Source: an uncultured Bacilli bacterium
GTDB taxonomy: Bacteria > Bacillota_I > Bacilli_A > RF39 > UBA660
Direction: 5' to 3'
Assembly (NCBI GenBank): GCA_947625535.1
Contig: CANQOR010000001.1
Coordinates: forward strand, 58,367-122,366
DNA: 64,000 bases
Within the stretch, counting starts at the first letter, position 1. Every line of letters starts with the position of its first letter. Made by a program: the position numbers and the translations under genes. Of the stretch, positions 53,757 to 63,923 are shown piece after piece. The notes below the pieces were generated by a model. The model was not told the DNA's origin. It saw only the letters and a list, made by a program, of their open reading frames with translations, and made no database searches.

Positions 53757-54382
53757 TGAATGTGTTTTATATTTAAATATTTTTGAATTTTTATTTTTAA
53801 TTTAGTAAATGGTATTTTTTTTAATATTTCATGTTCTTGTTTAATTAAGTATTGATTATATTCGGGATTGTTTAAATATCCATATTTAATTTCAGCTAAA
53901 GTATTTTTTTTCTTACTTTTAATAAATAATGTTGTTAGATACCATTTACCTTTATCATAGGTATATTTTTCTTTTTCTAAGTAATAACCTAAATTATTAA
54001 GTTCTTTTCTTAGTAATTCATAATCATTATTAGATTGAATAATTAATTTTTTGATTGGTTTTAATTTATTTTTATTATTTAAGATATGTAATATAGTATT
54101 AGTACCCATTCCAGATATAAGAAGTGTATTAAGGTTTGTTGTATCAATATTATTAAGACCATCACTTAGTATGGTAGGTATATCTAAGTTTCTTTTATTA
54201 ATATTAGATATAGCACTATTTAAAGCATTTTGATTAATATCACTTGCTATTATATATTTTACTAAGTTATTTTCTTTTAAATAAATACTTAAATAACCAT
54301 GATCACAACCTATATCAGCAAGACAATCTTGATTATTAACAAATAAAGCTAAACTATGAAGACGTTTACTTAATTTAGTCAC
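53732..54382 (-). CDS. trmK: tRNA (adenine22-N1)-methyltransferase TrmK
   Basis: This 216-residue SAM enzyme methylates A22 in the tRNA D-loop. Seen: LSKRLHSLA start, SAM motif [29 protein letters not shown] and [14 protein letters not shown], typical of TrmK (YqfN). The start is GTG overlapping the rpoD stop by 8 nt. Gene order dnaG-rpoD-trmK is conserved with Bacillus. The C-terminal helical domain (from about 165) is present but Lys/Asn-rich. Confidence 0.92.
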   Translation of the reverse strand: MTKLSKRLHSLALFVNNQDCLADIGCDHGYLSIYLKENNLVKYIIASDINQNALNSAISNINKRNLDIPTILSDGLNNIDTTNLNTLLISGMGTNTILHILNNKNKLKPIKKLIIQSNNDYELLRKELNNLGYYLEKEKYTYDKGKWYLTTLFIKSKKKNTLAEIKYGYLNNPEYNQYLIKQEHEILKKIPFTKLKIKIQKYLNIKHIQKAISKKK

Positions 54383-55472
54383 TTAAGAAATCTTTAAGTT
54401 TTTTAGCACGTGATGGATGTCTTAGTTTTCTTAAAGCTTTAGCTTCAATTTGTCTTATTCTTTCTCTTGTAACATTAAATTTTTTACCTACTTCTTCAAG
54501 TGTATGGCTAGTTCCATCAACTAAACCAAATCTTAATTCAAGAACTTCTTGTTCTCTTTCTTGAAGAGTCATTAAAACATTTTTAATTTCTTCTTTTAGA
54601 ATTTCATTAGTTGCATATTCTTCTGGACTCATACTTCTTTCATCTTTAATAAAATCACCTAAGTGAGAGTCATCTTCTTCACCAATTGGTGTATCTAAAG
54701 ATACTGGGTCTTGACTTATTTTCATAACTTCTCTTACTTTATCTACGGAGATACCCATTTTACTTGCTAGTTCTTCTTCGCTTGGTTCACGATTAAGTTC
54801 TAGAGTCATTTGTCTTTGAACACGAGCCATTTTATTGATTGTTTCAACCATATGAACTGGTACTCTTATGGTACGAGCTTGATCAGCTAAAGCTCTTGTG
54901 ATAGCTTGTCTAATCCACCAAGTAGCATATGTACTAAATTTATATCCTTTACCATAATCGAATTTATCAACGGCTTTCATAAGACCGATGTTACCTTCTT
55001 GAATTAAATCTAGGAATAATAAACCACGACCAACATATCTTTTAGCAATAGAAACAACTAAACGAAGGTTTGATTCAGCTAAGATGTTTTTAGCTTCTTC
55101 TTCGCCGTTGGCAATTCTTACAGATAATTCTAATTCTTCTTCAGAACTTAAAAGACTAATACGACCAATTTCTTTTAAATACATTCTAACTGGGTCGTTA
55201 ATATTTATATCTTTAGTAATTTCTTCATCTGATAAGACTAAATTTTCTTCTTCGGCAGCATCGATTTTAGGACCTTCTCCAGCTTCTCCTCCAGCAACTA
55301 CTTCAATACCATTTTCCATTAAGGTATTATATAAATCATCTAGGGAATCATTATCAATATCTAATCCTTTTAAACTTTCAGCTAACTCTTCGAAAGTTAA
55401 GATATTATCATTTTTCTTACCTAATTCGACTAAGTCTTTTTTTCTTTCTTCAAAACTTTTAATTTCAACCAT
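54375..55472 (-). CDS. rpoD: Primary sigma factor SigA (RpoD)
   Basis: This 365-residue housekeeping sigma factor has region 1.2 ([20 protein letters not shown]), 2.1-2.4 ([52 protein letters not shown]), region 3, region 4.1 and the 4.2 HTH ([20 protein letters not shown]). The consensus TTGACA/TATAAT promoters in this window fit this sigma. The N-terminal region 1.1 is present but short, with an acidic stretch. It is 2 nt from dnaG and overlaps trmK by 8 nt. Confidence 0.97.
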   Translation of the reverse strand: MVEIKSFEERKKDLVELGKKNDNILTFEELAESLKGLDIDNDSLDDLYNTLMENGIEVVAGGEAGEGPKIDAAEEENLVLSDEEITKDININDPVRMYLKEIGRISLLSSEEELELSVRIANGEEEAKNILAESNLRLVVSIAKRYVGRGLLFLDLIQEGNIGLMKAVDKFDYGKGYKFSTYATWWIRQAITRALADQARTIRVPVHMVETINKMARVQRQMTLELNREPSEEELASKMGISVDKVREVMKISQDPVSLDTPIGEEDDSHLGDFIKDERSMSPEEYATNEILKEEIKNVLMTLQEREQEVLELRFGLVDGTSHTLEEVGKKFNVTRERIRQIEAKALRKLRHPSRAKKLKDFLSD

Positions 55473-55474
55473 AT

Positions 55475-57223
55475 CTACACATCCTCTTTTTTAAGTTCAG
55501 CAATTTGCATTGCTAACTTCATCTTTTTATCAACATCAAGCTCTTCTTTCATTAATTTCTTTAAACGTTGAATTTCGTTTTTAGTCATTATTTTTGAAAC
55601 AGCTTGTATATATTCATCCATAGCAGCAATTGTTATTTCATCATTTACTGAATCATTAACAATTTCCATTACTTTATCTTTTATTCCTTCTTTTGAAGTA
55701 ACATATGTAATGAAATCAGCTACGGTTATTTTTTTATTATTTTCATTAAAATACACAATTTCATTAGCAATTTCACGATATAAACTATCGCTAAAGAAAC
55801 CTAATTTTTTTTGATATTCCTTTATATATTCTTCCCCATTCATCATAAAGTAAAGAATTTTTTCAGAACCAATAGTATATGTATCTTTTTTAATTTTTTC
55901 TTTTTTGGGTTCTTCTTTTTTAGTAGTAACTTGAACAGGTTCTAAATCATTTAATTTACTTTTTAAAACATCAAGAGAAATATTATAATCTTTACTTAAT
56001 TTAGATAATGTTAATTCTCTTAATATAGGATCAGTATTAGTAGCTAAATCTTTTAAGACATCATTAATATAGGCAGTTAAATCACTAACATTATTTAAAT
56101 CTTTATCTTGTTTTAAGTAGTTCATTTTAAAATCAAAGAATGTTAGTGGTTCTTTCATATTTTGAATGAAGGCTTCTTTACCATTAGCGAGAATGTATTC
56201 ATCAGGATCTTTTTCACCACTTATACGAATAACTGATGTTTCTATGTTATTTTTTACTAATTCTTCACCATCACTAATTGTCGCTAGTAAACCAGCATTA
56301 TCATTATCTAAACAAAGAATTACTTTTACACGTAATTTTTTTAAAAGATTTATTTGATCATTTGTTAAGGCTGTGCCTTGCAAAGCAACAACATTTTTAA
56401 TACCGACAGATGATAATCTTATCGCATCCATAAATCCTTCAACGACAATAATTTGTTTTTCTCTTTTAGCAGTGTCTTTCGCATTATGGTAATTGTAAAG
56501 AGTTTCACCTTTTTTAAATAGTTTTGATTCACGACTATTCATGTATTTAGAAACATCTTTTTCATTACGATAGATACGAGCACTAAAACCAACAATGTTA
56601 CCATCTTTATCCCATAATGGGAAAGTAATACGACGAGTAAACATATCATATATATGATTGTTAGATGTATTAATTAATCCTAAATCATTTAGAGTTTTAT
56701 TTTGGTAACCTTTTTTAGTTAATAAATTATATAGAGCATCATTACTGTCTAAGCTTAAACCAATACCAAATTCTTTTATAATATCATCATTTATACCACG
56801 TTTATTTAAGTATTCTAAAGCTATTTTACCAGCATCTGTACGAAGATTATTTAAAAAGAATTTTTGGGTTAATGCCATAATTTCATGTTCTTCTTTAAAG
56901 GTATTAGAAACATTACTTTTATAGGTGCTTTCAGATAATGTTACCCCACATTTATTAGCAACAATTGATACTGCTTCAATAAAAGGAACATTTTCAAATT
57001 CTGAAACGAATGTAAAAACATTACCAGTTGCACCACATGCAAAACATTTATAAATTTGTTTTTCACTTGAAACACTCATACTTGGTGAATGATCATCGTG
57101 AAAAGGACAAACACCAATAAAGTTTTTACCGCGTTGAGTTAGAGGGATATAGCTGCCAATAATAGAAACAATATCAGCTTTAGCTCTAATATCGTTGATT
57201 TCTTCGTTACTAACAAAAGCCAT
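55475..57223 (-). CDS. dnaG: DNA primase
   Basis: This 582-residue primase has the CHC2 zinc finger [15 protein letters not shown]...[11 protein letters not shown], the Toprim core ([15 protein letters not shown] and [12 protein letters not shown]) and a C-terminal DnaB-interacting domain. It makes RNA primers for replication. The start has GGGGTGA 6 nt upstream. It heads the dnaG-rpoD-trmK operon, whose promoter has a TATAAT at 57249-57254 and a 13-bp palindrome beside it. Confidence 0.97.
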   Translation of the reverse strand: MAFVSNEEINDIRAKADIVSIIGSYIPLTQRGKNFIGVCPFHDDHSPSMSVSSEKQIYKCFACGATGNVFTFVSEFENVPFIEAVSIVANKCGVTLSESTYKSNVSNTFKEEHEIMALTQKFFLNNLRTDAGKIALEYLNKRGINDDIIKEFGIGLSLDSNDALYNLLTKKGYQNKTLNDLGLINTSNNHIYDMFTRRITFPLWDKDGNIVGFSARIYRNEKDVSKYMNSRESKLFKKGETLYNYHNAKDTAKREKQIIVVEGFMDAIRLSSVGIKNVVALQGTALTNDQINLLKKLRVKVILCLDNDNAGLLATISDGEELVKNNIETSVIRISGEKDPDEYILANGKEAFIQNMKEPLTFFDFKMNYLKQDKDLNNVSDLTAYINDVLKDLATNTDPILRELTLSKLSKDYNISLDVLKSKLNDLEPVQVTTKKEEPKKEKIKKDTYTIGSEKILYFMMNGEEYIKEYQKKLGFFSDSLYREIANEIVYFNENNKKITVADFITYVTSKEGIKDKVMEIVNDSVNDEITIAAMDEYIQAVSKIMTKNEIQRLKKLMKEELDVDKKMKLAMQIAELKKEDV

Positions 57224-57248
57224 AAAAAATCACCCCTCACTTATAATT

Positions 57249-57268
57249 ATTATAGATTACCTGGTAAT
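57249..57268 (-). promoter_or_regulatory. dnaG-rpoD promoter -10 with adjacent palindrome
   Basis: TATAAT (57249-57254), preceded by the palindrome ATTACC-A-GGTAAT (57256-57268) in the spacer, where a repressor would block sigma. No good -35 is seen. The role as an operator is inference. Confidence 0.5.
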
Positions 57269-57367
57269 TTCCTTTTTTTTGAATGAATTTTTTGTTTAAA
57301 AACTCAAAATTCGTGCTTATTTTATCACATTTTGGGGTTTTAGAGCAAATATTTAAGTGATTTTGAC

Positions 57368-57395
57368 AATAAAAAAGCTCTTTATAGAGCTTTTG
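57368..57395 (-). terminator. Terminator of the lipoprotein gene
   Basis: AAAAGCTCT-ATAA-AGAGCTTTT then T run on the minus strand. Confidence 0.9.
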
Positions 57396-57401
57396 TTATT
57401 T

Positions 57402-57875
57402 TTAAGGAGTAAAGCTTGGAGATGTTTCCTCAATAACAGGAACTTCATCAACAACAGTACCTTCCATACTATAATCAAATTTACCAAAGTATTCATTGAA
57501 GACTGGTTCAACTAAAACAGGAACAGTATTGGTAAACCAGATATCAACACCAGCTGTTTCAGAACCATTACCAATATGTTGGTTAAAATTTTCAATTTTA
57601 ATTATTTCGTATCCTGGTGGTATTTTTATGGAACCACCTGTAATATGGTCTGGACTATAATTATCTAGAGGATATCTTTTAAAGAAAACGTGTTCATATG
57701 GTTGATATAATTTACTTTCGGGCATTTCTTCGTATGTTTCTAGATAATTAACGACAGCACTTTTATAATCTTCTGTATTTTCAGCATTAACATCAGCTGG
57801 ACTACAACCAGTCATTAATCCTAATGATAACATGGCTGCTAAAGCAAGACTTTTATAACGAGTAGCATTTCGCAT
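57402..57875 (-). CDS. Lipoprotein of unknown function
   Basis: This 157-residue protein has a lipoprotein signal: basic MRNATRYK, hydrophobic SLALAAMLSLGLMTGC, with Cys at the lipobox (about residue 24). The mature part is acidic and beta-rich (GSIKIPPGYEIIKIENF, GVDIWFTNTVPVLVEPVFNE) with no recognised domain. A single gene with its own terminator, AGGTGTG ribosome site. Probably attached to the outer face of the membrane. No partner suggested by the neighbours. Confidence 0.8.
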   Translation of the reverse strand: MRNATRYKSLALAAMLSLGLMTGCSPADVNAENTEDYKSAVVNYLETYEEMPESKLYQPYEHVFFKRYPLDNYSPDHITGGSIKIPPGYEIIKIENFNQHIGNGSETAGVDIWFTNTVPVLVEPVFNEYFGKFDYSMEGTVVDEVPVIEETSPSFTP

Positions 57876-57917
57876 TTTATCACACCTATTCTTTTTTTAT
57901 TATATCATAATTTAAAG

Positions 57918-57944
57918 TAAAAAGAAGTATTATTCTAATACTCC
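57918..57944 (-). terminator. Terminator of alaS
   Basis: GGAGTATTA-GAA-TAATACTTC then TTTTT on the minus strand. It overlaps the alaS stop, confirming that the short gene ends here. Confidence 0.85.
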
Positions 57945-59672
57945 TTTAATTCTTCTAACACCAGCTGATGATGCCTCTTCTTTGATTATTCTAAAATGGC
58001 CTAGTTCACTAGTATTTTTAACATGTGGTCCACCACATAATTCTTTAGATATATCACCAATACTGTAAACAGTTACGATATCAGGATATTTTTCAATGAA
58101 CATACATTCTGCACCAGATTTAATAGCTTCTTCTTTAGGCATTTCAGCAACAGTAACATCTAAACCTTCTTTAATCCAATTATTAACGATTTCTTCAGTA
58201 CGAGTTTTTTCTTCATCAGTTAGTTTATGATCACAACTAAAGTCAAATCTCATTCTTTCAGCGGTAATATTTGAACCTTTTTGATGAACATCTGGACCAA
58301 CTACTAATTTTAATGCAGCATTAAGTAAGTGAGTTGCTGTATGATATTTAGTTTCTATTTCACCATTACCAGCTAAACCACCTTTAAATTTACCAGCTGA
58401 AGCTGTACGTGATTTTTCTTGGTGTTCAGCAAATTTAATTTTGTACCCTTCTTCATCTACTTTTAGATTACGTTCTAAAGCTAGTTCAATAGTTAATTCT
58501 AATGGGAAACCATATGTATCAAATAAATGGAAAGCTGTTTCGCCATCAATATCTTTATTATCTTTAGTTATTTTTTCAAATTCTTTTAAACCTTTTTCTA
58601 AAGTACGACCAAATTTTGCTTTTTCATTTTTTAAAACATCAATAACAACATTGTAGTTATCTTCTAATTCTTTATAGTAAGTTTTATATTTATCTAAGAT
58701 TAGTTTAACTATTTGTTCATCCCAATCACTATTTATATCAATACCTAGTGTTTTAGCATGACGAATAGCTCTTCTTATTAATCTTCTTAAGATATAACCT
58801 TGATCTGTATTAGATGGTTTAATACCAGCAGGATCTGCTGAAATAAAGACAGCTGTACGTAAATGATCTGCAATGATACGCATACTTTTTTCATGGCCTT
58901 CATATGGAACATTAGCTATTTTACTAATTAAGTCAATAACATCTTTCCAAATACTAGATAAGTAGTTATCATTAACACCTTCTAAGATAGCTGTTGTTCT
59001 TTCAACACCCATACCAGTATCAACATTCTTTTTAGGTAGTTCAGTAACTACACCGTTAGCATCTTTATGATATTGCATAAAGACATTATTCCATATTTCA
59101 ACCCATCTATTATCTTCAGGATCAAATACTTCAGGTATTTCATCTTCACTTCTAAAATAGAATATTTCTGTATCACCACCACATGGTCCTGTTTCGCCAG
59201 CAATCCAGAAGTTATCTTCAACTGTTTTAGCTATTCTTTTTTCATTAATACCTAAACTTAACCATTTATTATAACTTACTTCATCAAAAGGGATTGAATC
59301 ATTACCAGCAAAAACTGTAACAGCTAGTTTTTCTACTGGGATATTTAAATGTTTAGTTAAAAATTCAAAACTCCAAGAAATACTTTCTTCTTTAAAGTAA
59401 TCTCCTAAACTCCAGTTACCTAACATTTCAAAGAATGTATGATGAACTGTATCTCCTACTTCATCTAAGTCATTAGTTCTAATACATTTTTGGTAATCAA
59501 CAAGTCTTGTACCATATGGATGTGGTTGACCCATTAAATATGGAATTAATGGTTGCATACCAGCAGTATTAAATAGTACTGAAGGATCATTTTCTGGTAC
59601 TACTGGAGCACTAGGTATTTGTTTATGTCCTTTAGCAATAAAAAAATTAATATATAAGTCTTTTAAATTCAT
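57930..59672 (-). CDS. alaS: Alanyl-tRNA synthetase lacking the C-terminal C-Ala domain
   Basis: This class II synthetase has the aminoacylation domain (NTAGMQPLIPYLMGQ, TFFEMLGNWSLGDYF, VERTTAILEG), the tRNA-recognition domain and the editing domain with HTATH and LCGGPH zinc ligands. It stops at residue 580 right after the editing domain (SSAGVRRIKGVLE), so the oligomerisation and C-Ala domains (about 300 residues) of normal AlaRS (about 875) are missing. A terminator overlaps the stop, so this is not a frameshift. Start ATG 59672 has GAAGGA upstream; the kinase gene ends 1 nt before it. Under alanine T-box control. Confidence 0.9.
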   Translation of the reverse strand: MNLKDLYINFFIAKGHKQIPSAPVVPENDPSVLFNTAGMQPLIPYLMGQPHPYGTRLVDYQKCIRTNDLDEVGDTVHHTFFEMLGNWSLGDYFKEESISWSFEFLTKHLNIPVEKLAVTVFAGNDSIPFDEVSYNKWLSLGINEKRIAKTVEDNFWIAGETGPCGGDTEIFYFRSEDEIPEVFDPEDNRWVEIWNNVFMQYHKDANGVVTELPKKNVDTGMGVERTTAILEGVNDNYLSSIWKDVIDLISKIANVPYEGHEKSMRIIADHLRTAVFISADPAGIKPSNTDQGYILRRLIRRAIRHAKTLGIDINSDWDEQIVKLILDKYKTYYKELEDNYNVVIDVLKNEKAKFGRTLEKGLKEFEKITKDNKDIDGETAFHLFDTYGFPLELTIELALERNLKVDEEGYKIKFAEHQEKSRTASAGKFKGGLAGNGEIETKYHTATHLLNAALKLVVGPDVHQKGSNITAERMRFDFSCDHKLTDEEKTRTEEIVNNWIKEGLDVTVAEMPKEEAIKSGAECMFIEKYPDIVTVYSIGDISKELCGGPHVKNTSELGHFRIIKEEASSAGVRRIKGVLE

Positions 59673-59673
59673 T

Positions 59674-60192
59674 TTACTTCATTCCTTCTATTATATTATT
59701 TACATCTTTTATTAAATTTTCATCAAATGAATTATTGATAATGTAATCAAAATTTGGATAGTTATCTAGTTCTAATTCAGTATGATGATTTTGTTCACTT
59801 TGAGTTAAATTTCTTTTAGAAGTAGTAGCATTTACTCTAATAGCTATTACTTCATAGTTAGTTAATTTTTTAAAATATTCAAGTTCATGGATTAATCTAA
59901 CATCACTAATAATAATGTTTTTCTTACCCGCTCGAGCATAGACGTCTAAATCTTCTTTTAATCTATTAGTCATAAAATCTTTATCTATACTACGTAAAGT
60001 ATCTCCCATATTTTGTAAGAATTCACGTGGTTTATCAAAATCTTTACCATCCCAATTAGATAGTTCTAAAGCAAATAGTTTAATGTATTTACTAAAACCA
60101 GTAATTACCGAATTAGGCATTTTATTTTTTATTAAATTAGCAACTTCGTTTTTACCACTACCAGCTTTACCAGCTATTAGAAATATACGCAT
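59674..60192 (-). CDS. P-loop deoxynucleoside monophosphate kinase-like protein
   Basis: This 172-residue kinase starts MRIFLIAGKAGSGKNEVANL (P-loop GKAGSGKN), then GFSKYIKLFALELSNWDGKD and IIISDVRLIHELEYF (an Asp-Arg motif as in NMP-type kinases). The pattern resembles phage T4-like dNMP kinases and dephospho-CoA kinase relatives. AGGAGG ribosome site. It is the first gene behind the alanine T-box and is followed 1 nt later by alaS, which is unusual company for a nucleotide kinase. The substrate is inferred from family likeness. Confidence 0.75.
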   Translation of the reverse strand: MRIFLIAGKAGSGKNEVANLIKNKMPNSVITGFSKYIKLFALELSNWDGKDFDKPREFLQNMGDTLRSIDKDFMTNRLKEDLDVYARAGKKNIIISDVRLIHELEYFKKLTNYEVIAIRVNATTSKRNLTQSEQNHHTELELDNYPNFDYIINNSFDENLIKDVNNIIEGMK

Positions 60193-60199
60193 AACATTC

Positions 60200-60402
60200 C
60201 TCCTAAAAAAAACACATTACTTGCCAAGGAGCAAATAATGCGGTACCATCCTTTATTTTACTTAATTATGATAACGGTCTTCCCGATTAGTCTTAAAAGG
60301 TAGCTATTTCATTTAATTAATTACTAGTTTACACCAACCACTAGTTCTCTATGAATTTCTTAAATTACTTTGTCTTCGTCAACGACTAATAAATAAACTA
60401 AC
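60200..60402 (-). ncRNA. T-box riboswitch, alanine (specifier GCT)
   Basis: T-box core AAAGGATGGTACCGCAT at 60238-60254. The terminator stem pairs GCATTA(TTTGC) and (GCAAG)TAATGTG with a T run toward 60205. In stem I an AGAGA element precedes ACTAGT-GGTTGGTGTAA-ACTAGT, an apical hairpin. Downstream GAAATA-GCT-ACC gives specifier GCT (Ala, 60302-60304), consistent with alaS in the operon. The whole 60193-60445 gap is leader plus promoter. Confidence 0.9.
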
Positions 60403-60408
60403 AAGTCA

Positions 60409-60437
60409 ATTATATAAAAATATTTTAAAAATGTAAA
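60409..60437 (-). promoter_or_regulatory. SigA promoter of the alanine T-box operon
   Basis: TTTACA (60432-60437), 17 nt, TATAAT (60409-60414) on the minus strand. Confidence 0.8.
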
Positions 60438-60445
60438 GGATTAGT

Positions 60446-61462
60446 TTATTCTTGGCACTTAGTTATAGCTTTTTTTAAATGAATTATTAAGACTTTTAAC
60501 ATAGCAATAATTGGGGTAGATAGAATCATACCAATAATACCAAATAAGTTACCAAATAGTAATAAACCTATTATGATAAGAATAGGACTTATTTTAATAC
60601 TTTTACTCATTACTAGAGGTTGTAAGATATAGTTTTCAATACTTTGAACTATTATACAACAGATTAAAGTTATAATACCTAGAGTTGTACTTTCTGTAAA
60701 ACCGACAATAGATGCAGCAAGTCCACCAATATAAGGTCCAATGTAAGGAATTAAATCAGTTAAACCACATAATATACCTAGTAATAAGAAAGCATCTAAA
60801 TGAAAGATAAAGAATAATAAAGTATCCATTAGAAAGACACAGAAAGCAACAAATAAAGTACCATTAACACATTTTCTTACTTCTTCGCTAGCTTCTTTAG
60901 TTAAAGTTTCAAAGATACATTTTATTTTAGAAGGAATTATATTATAGATATTATTTATTATTTTTTCATAATCCATACTAATATATAAACCTAAGATTAA
61001 ACCTATTATAGTAAGACCAAAGTATTTAAATAATGATTTAAAACTATTTACTAAGAATAATGGTAAATTATCAGTAAGAAAGATATAAGATTTATCTAGG
61101 ATATCTTTTAAACCAAGATTATTTATTTTGTTATTTAGTTTATTAAACATAGGAGGAAGAATACTTATTAATTCACTTATTTCTTTATATAAAATAGGAA
61201 TTAAGATATAAAAGAATAAGATAATAATAAAGATTATAAATAGAAATAAACTAATACATATAAAGTTTCTTTGGTGTTTTTTACTTAGTTTTTTTATTAA
61301 AGGATTAAATAACCAAGCATAAATAAAACCTATAAAGACAGGAATTAAGATACTTAGTATTAAACCTAAGTATTTAATTATTTTTAAGTAGTTAATAATA
61401 AATATTATAAGGATTATAGATATTAAAATTAAAACTAATTCTTTAAGTTTATCTAGTTTCAT
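60446..61462 (-). CDS. AI-2E family permease (PerM/YtvI-like)
   Basis: This 338-residue polytopic membrane protein has about eight helices. The family pattern is visible: an N-terminal helix pair (LILISIILIIFIINYL), a long loop, and a C-terminal core with GLTDLIPYIGPYIGGLAAS, QSIENYILQPLVMSKSI and LLLFGNLFGIIGMILSTPI. Members include YtvI/YdbI of Bacillus, with transport or sporulation roles; autoinducer export is shown only for some. The start has AAAGGTGA. Upstream is a terminator, so it has its own promoter. Confidence 0.88.
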   Translation of the reverse strand: MKLDKLKELVLILISIILIIFIINYLKIIKYLGLILSILIPVFIGFIYAWLFNPLIKKLSKKHQRNFICISLFLFIIFIIILFFYILIPILYKEISELISILPPMFNKLNNKINNLGLKDILDKSYIFLTDNLPLFLVNSFKSLFKYFGLTIIGLILGLYISMDYEKIINNIYNIIPSKIKCIFETLTKEASEEVRKCVNGTLFVAFCVFLMDTLLFFIFHLDAFLLLGILCGLTDLIPYIGPYIGGLAASIVGFTESTTLGIITLICCIIVQSIENYILQPLVMSKSIKISPILIIIGLLLFGNLFGIIGMILSTPIIAMLKVLIIHLKKAITKCQE

Positions 61463-61473
61463 ATATCACCTTT

Positions 61474-61500
61474 GAAAAAGGACCTAATTACTAGGTCCTA
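61474..61500 (-). terminator. Terminator of the recD2-microprotein operon
   Basis: AGGACCTA-GTAAT-TAGGTCCT then TTTTTC on the minus strand; it overlaps the last codons of the microprotein gene. Confidence 0.9.
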
Positions 61501-61638
61501 GAGTTCATCAATAATACAACATGATTCCATCTTACTTATTTTTTCTTTTAAACAACCTGCTACTAAACCAATCATTAAGGACATAGCAGATGCTCCTACT
61601 AATAACATAATATTCATTTTGTCTTTAGACATTTTCAT
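61498..61638 (-). CDS. 46-residue single-pass membrane protein downstream of recD2
   Basis: It reads MKMSKDKMNIMLLVGASAMS, continues LMIGLVAGCLKEKIS and ends KMESCCIIDEL. It has one membrane helix (IMLLVGASAMSLMIGLVAG) with a Cys at its end and a CC pair in the tail. It starts 11 nt after recD2 with a good GAGGTGA site and is followed by a strong terminator, so the two genes form one unit, predicted to be SOS-induced. Similar in form to the microprotein beside lexA, though the sequence differs. Function unknown. Confidence 0.7.
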   Translation of the reverse strand: MKMSKDKMNIMLLVGASAMSLMIGLVAGCLKEKISKMESCCIIDEL

Positions 61639-61649
61639 TTAACTCACCT

Positions 61650-63863
61650 CTATGAGGTAGTATGTCCATTACTTAGAAATTTATTCATTAATTGTTCTTT
61701 TAAATCAGTTTTACGATTAGTAGAATAATCATTATTAGTTGCCATAACAAAAGATTCTTCTTCACCAATGATAATTAAACTTTTTTTAGCACGAGATACT
61801 CCTGTATAGATTAATTTATTATACAACATTTTATAATAAGCTTTAGATATTGGCATGATAACATGAGCAAATTCAGAACCTTGACTTTTATGAATAGTTA
61901 TAGCATAAGCATGTTTAATGTTAATAAGGTCTTCACGACCATATAAGACTTCATTACCATCAAAATCAATAGTAAATATTTCTTTTTTCTTAGGACTCAT
62001 TATAGTATTTATACTACTAATATATCCAATATCACCATTAAATATGTTATTATCTGGATCATTTACTAATTGTAAGACTTTATCATGTTCACGGTAGATA
62101 ATATCTCCTACTTTAGCTTCACGTTTATTAGGATTTTTAGGATTAAAGATATTTTGAAGTAAGATGTTTAAGTTATCGATACCATTTTCACCTTTATACA
62201 TAGGAGCTAGAACTTGAATATCTTCTTCAGTTAAACCTTTTTCTTTACTCATTTCACATATCTTACGTATCATTTCTTTAATAGATAGACCACTAGCTTT
62301 TAAGAAGTTATAATCATCTGTTTGGGTAGCAAAATTAGGTCTTAAGTTATGTTCTTCTATTTCTTTAGCTAAAATAGGAATATAAGAGTTATCACTTTGA
62401 CGATAGATTTGTTCTAGTTTAGTATGAACAAACATGTCACTATCTATTAAGTCATTTAATATTAAACCTGGTCCTACTGAAGGTAGTTGGTTAGCATCAC
62501 CAACAAGGATTAAGGTTATGTTATGACCTATTCCTTTAAGTAAAGATGAAAATAAGTAAGTATCTATCATACTAGTTTCATCGACGATAATAAGTTTATG
62601 ATAGTTTTTATTATATTCATTTATTTGAAATTCATTTTTTTCTTTATTCCATTTTAGATAACGATGGATTGTCATAGCACCTAAACCTGTAGAATCACTC
62701 ATTTTTTTAGAAGCACGACCAGTAGGTGCTAGTAAAGCTATTTCATTTATAATATCTTTATAGTTTAAGTTATGAAGACGAATATAAAGTTTAACTATAG
62801 CATTTATAATAGTTGTTTTACCAGTACCAGGTCCTCCTGTAATAATACTTATACGATTTGTTAATGCATTTTTAATAGCTTTTTTTTGATCAACGTTATA
62901 TTTAACATTATATTCTAATTCTATACCTTTAATTAAATCATCAAAATGACTTACTTTAGGTGTACTATGTCTCGTAATTAGTTCTAAGTTTTCAGCTATA
63001 TCTACTTCATAGTCATAGTATTCTTTTAAGAATAGTTTATTATTTTTTATAACAATATCTTTATTTTTTTTAAGTTCATTTAAGCATTCATCTAATTCAT
63101 CTTCGGTAATAAAGATTTTAAATTCATTTTGGATATTACTAAATAGTTCTTCTTTATATGAATAGGTATCACCATTTTTAAAACCTAAACGTTTAAATGA
63201 TTCAATGATACAAGCTAAAACACGTTCATGGCTTTCAGCATCTTTCATACTTAAAAATACTTTATCTAGTTTATTAAAATCAATTATATCTATTAAGGAA
63301 TAAATATTATTATTAACTATTTCTAAAGATGCTTCACCCCATTTATTTAAGATAGATAAAGCTTCGTTTATAGTAAATCCTAGCTTTTTTAATGAAACAA
63401 TTATTTCATCAGTACTTTGATATTTAACAATAGAATTATAAATTCTTTTAGCTTTTACTTCAGAAATACCAGGTACTTTCATTAGATTAGTATAATCTTC
63501 TTTGATAATAGTTAAGGCATCCTCACCTAAAGTATCAACAATAGTAATAGCTGTTTTTTCACCACAACCTTTAACTAAGGAACTAGATAAAAAATCAATT
63601 ACAGCATCTTTACCTTTAGGTTCTTCTCTTTGATATGAAGATACTTGAAATTGATTACCATAACGTTCATTATATATGTAATTACCGGTTAAAGTATAAT
63701 AATCTTCATTATTTAAATCAGCAAAATAACCAGTAAATGTTATGGTTTTATTTATATATTCACTCATATTAGGAGATGCTTCTTTAATACGAAATAAACC
63801 TACTTTATAACCATTTTCTGATTCAAATATCATTTGTCTAAATTTACCTTTTATGTTTTCCAT
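61650..63863 (-). CDS. recD2: RecD2-type ATP-dependent DNA helicase
   Basis: This 737-residue SF1B helicase has an N-terminal extension with helix-hairpin-helix elements (AITIVDTLGEDALTIIKEDY) typical of RecD2. Walker A is ITGGPGTGKTTII. Other motifs: LAPTGRASKKMSDSTG, IVDETSMID, LVGDANQLPSVGPG and C-terminal YAITIHKSQGSEF. RecD2 works in repair and replication-fork processing in Bacilli without RecBC. AAGGTGG start site. A LexA-box-like sequence overlaps the -35 of its promoter. Confidence 0.94.
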   Translation of the reverse strand: MENIKGKFRQMIFESENGYKVGLFRIKEASPNMSEYINKTITFTGYFADLNNEDYYTLTGNYIYNERYGNQFQVSSYQREEPKGKDAVIDFLSSSLVKGCGEKTAITIVDTLGEDALTIIKEDYTNLMKVPGISEVKAKRIYNSIVKYQSTDEIIVSLKKLGFTINEALSILNKWGEASLEIVNNNIYSLIDIIDFNKLDKVFLSMKDAESHERVLACIIESFKRLGFKNGDTYSYKEELFSNIQNEFKIFITEDELDECLNELKKNKDIVIKNNKLFLKEYYDYEVDIAENLELITRHSTPKVSHFDDLIKGIELEYNVKYNVDQKKAIKNALTNRISIITGGPGTGKTTIINAIVKLYIRLHNLNYKDIINEIALLAPTGRASKKMSDSTGLGAMTIHRYLKWNKEKNEFQINEYNKNYHKLIIVDETSMIDTYLFSSLLKGIGHNITLILVGDANQLPSVGPGLILNDLIDSDMFVHTKLEQIYRQSDNSYIPILAKEIEEHNLRPNFATQTDDYNFLKASGLSIKEMIRKICEMSKEKGLTEEDIQVLAPMYKGENGIDNLNILLQNIFNPKNPNKREAKVGDIIYREHDKVLQLVNDPDNNIFNGDIGYISSINTIMSPKKKEIFTIDFDGNEVLYGREDLINIKHAYAITIHKSQGSEFAHVIMPISKAYYKMLYNKLIYTGVSRAKKSLIIIGEEESFVMATNNDYSTNRKTDLKEQLMNKFLSNGHTTS

Positions 63864-63923
63864 GTAAGTACCACCTTTATTTAGTTTATCATAGTAAAAG
63901 ATATTTGTTTAATAATATTTATA

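Noticed and set aside
63888..63905. Second LexA box in the recD2 leader
   Set aside because: TAAACAAATATCTT matches only one half-site; kept out of the regulon count.
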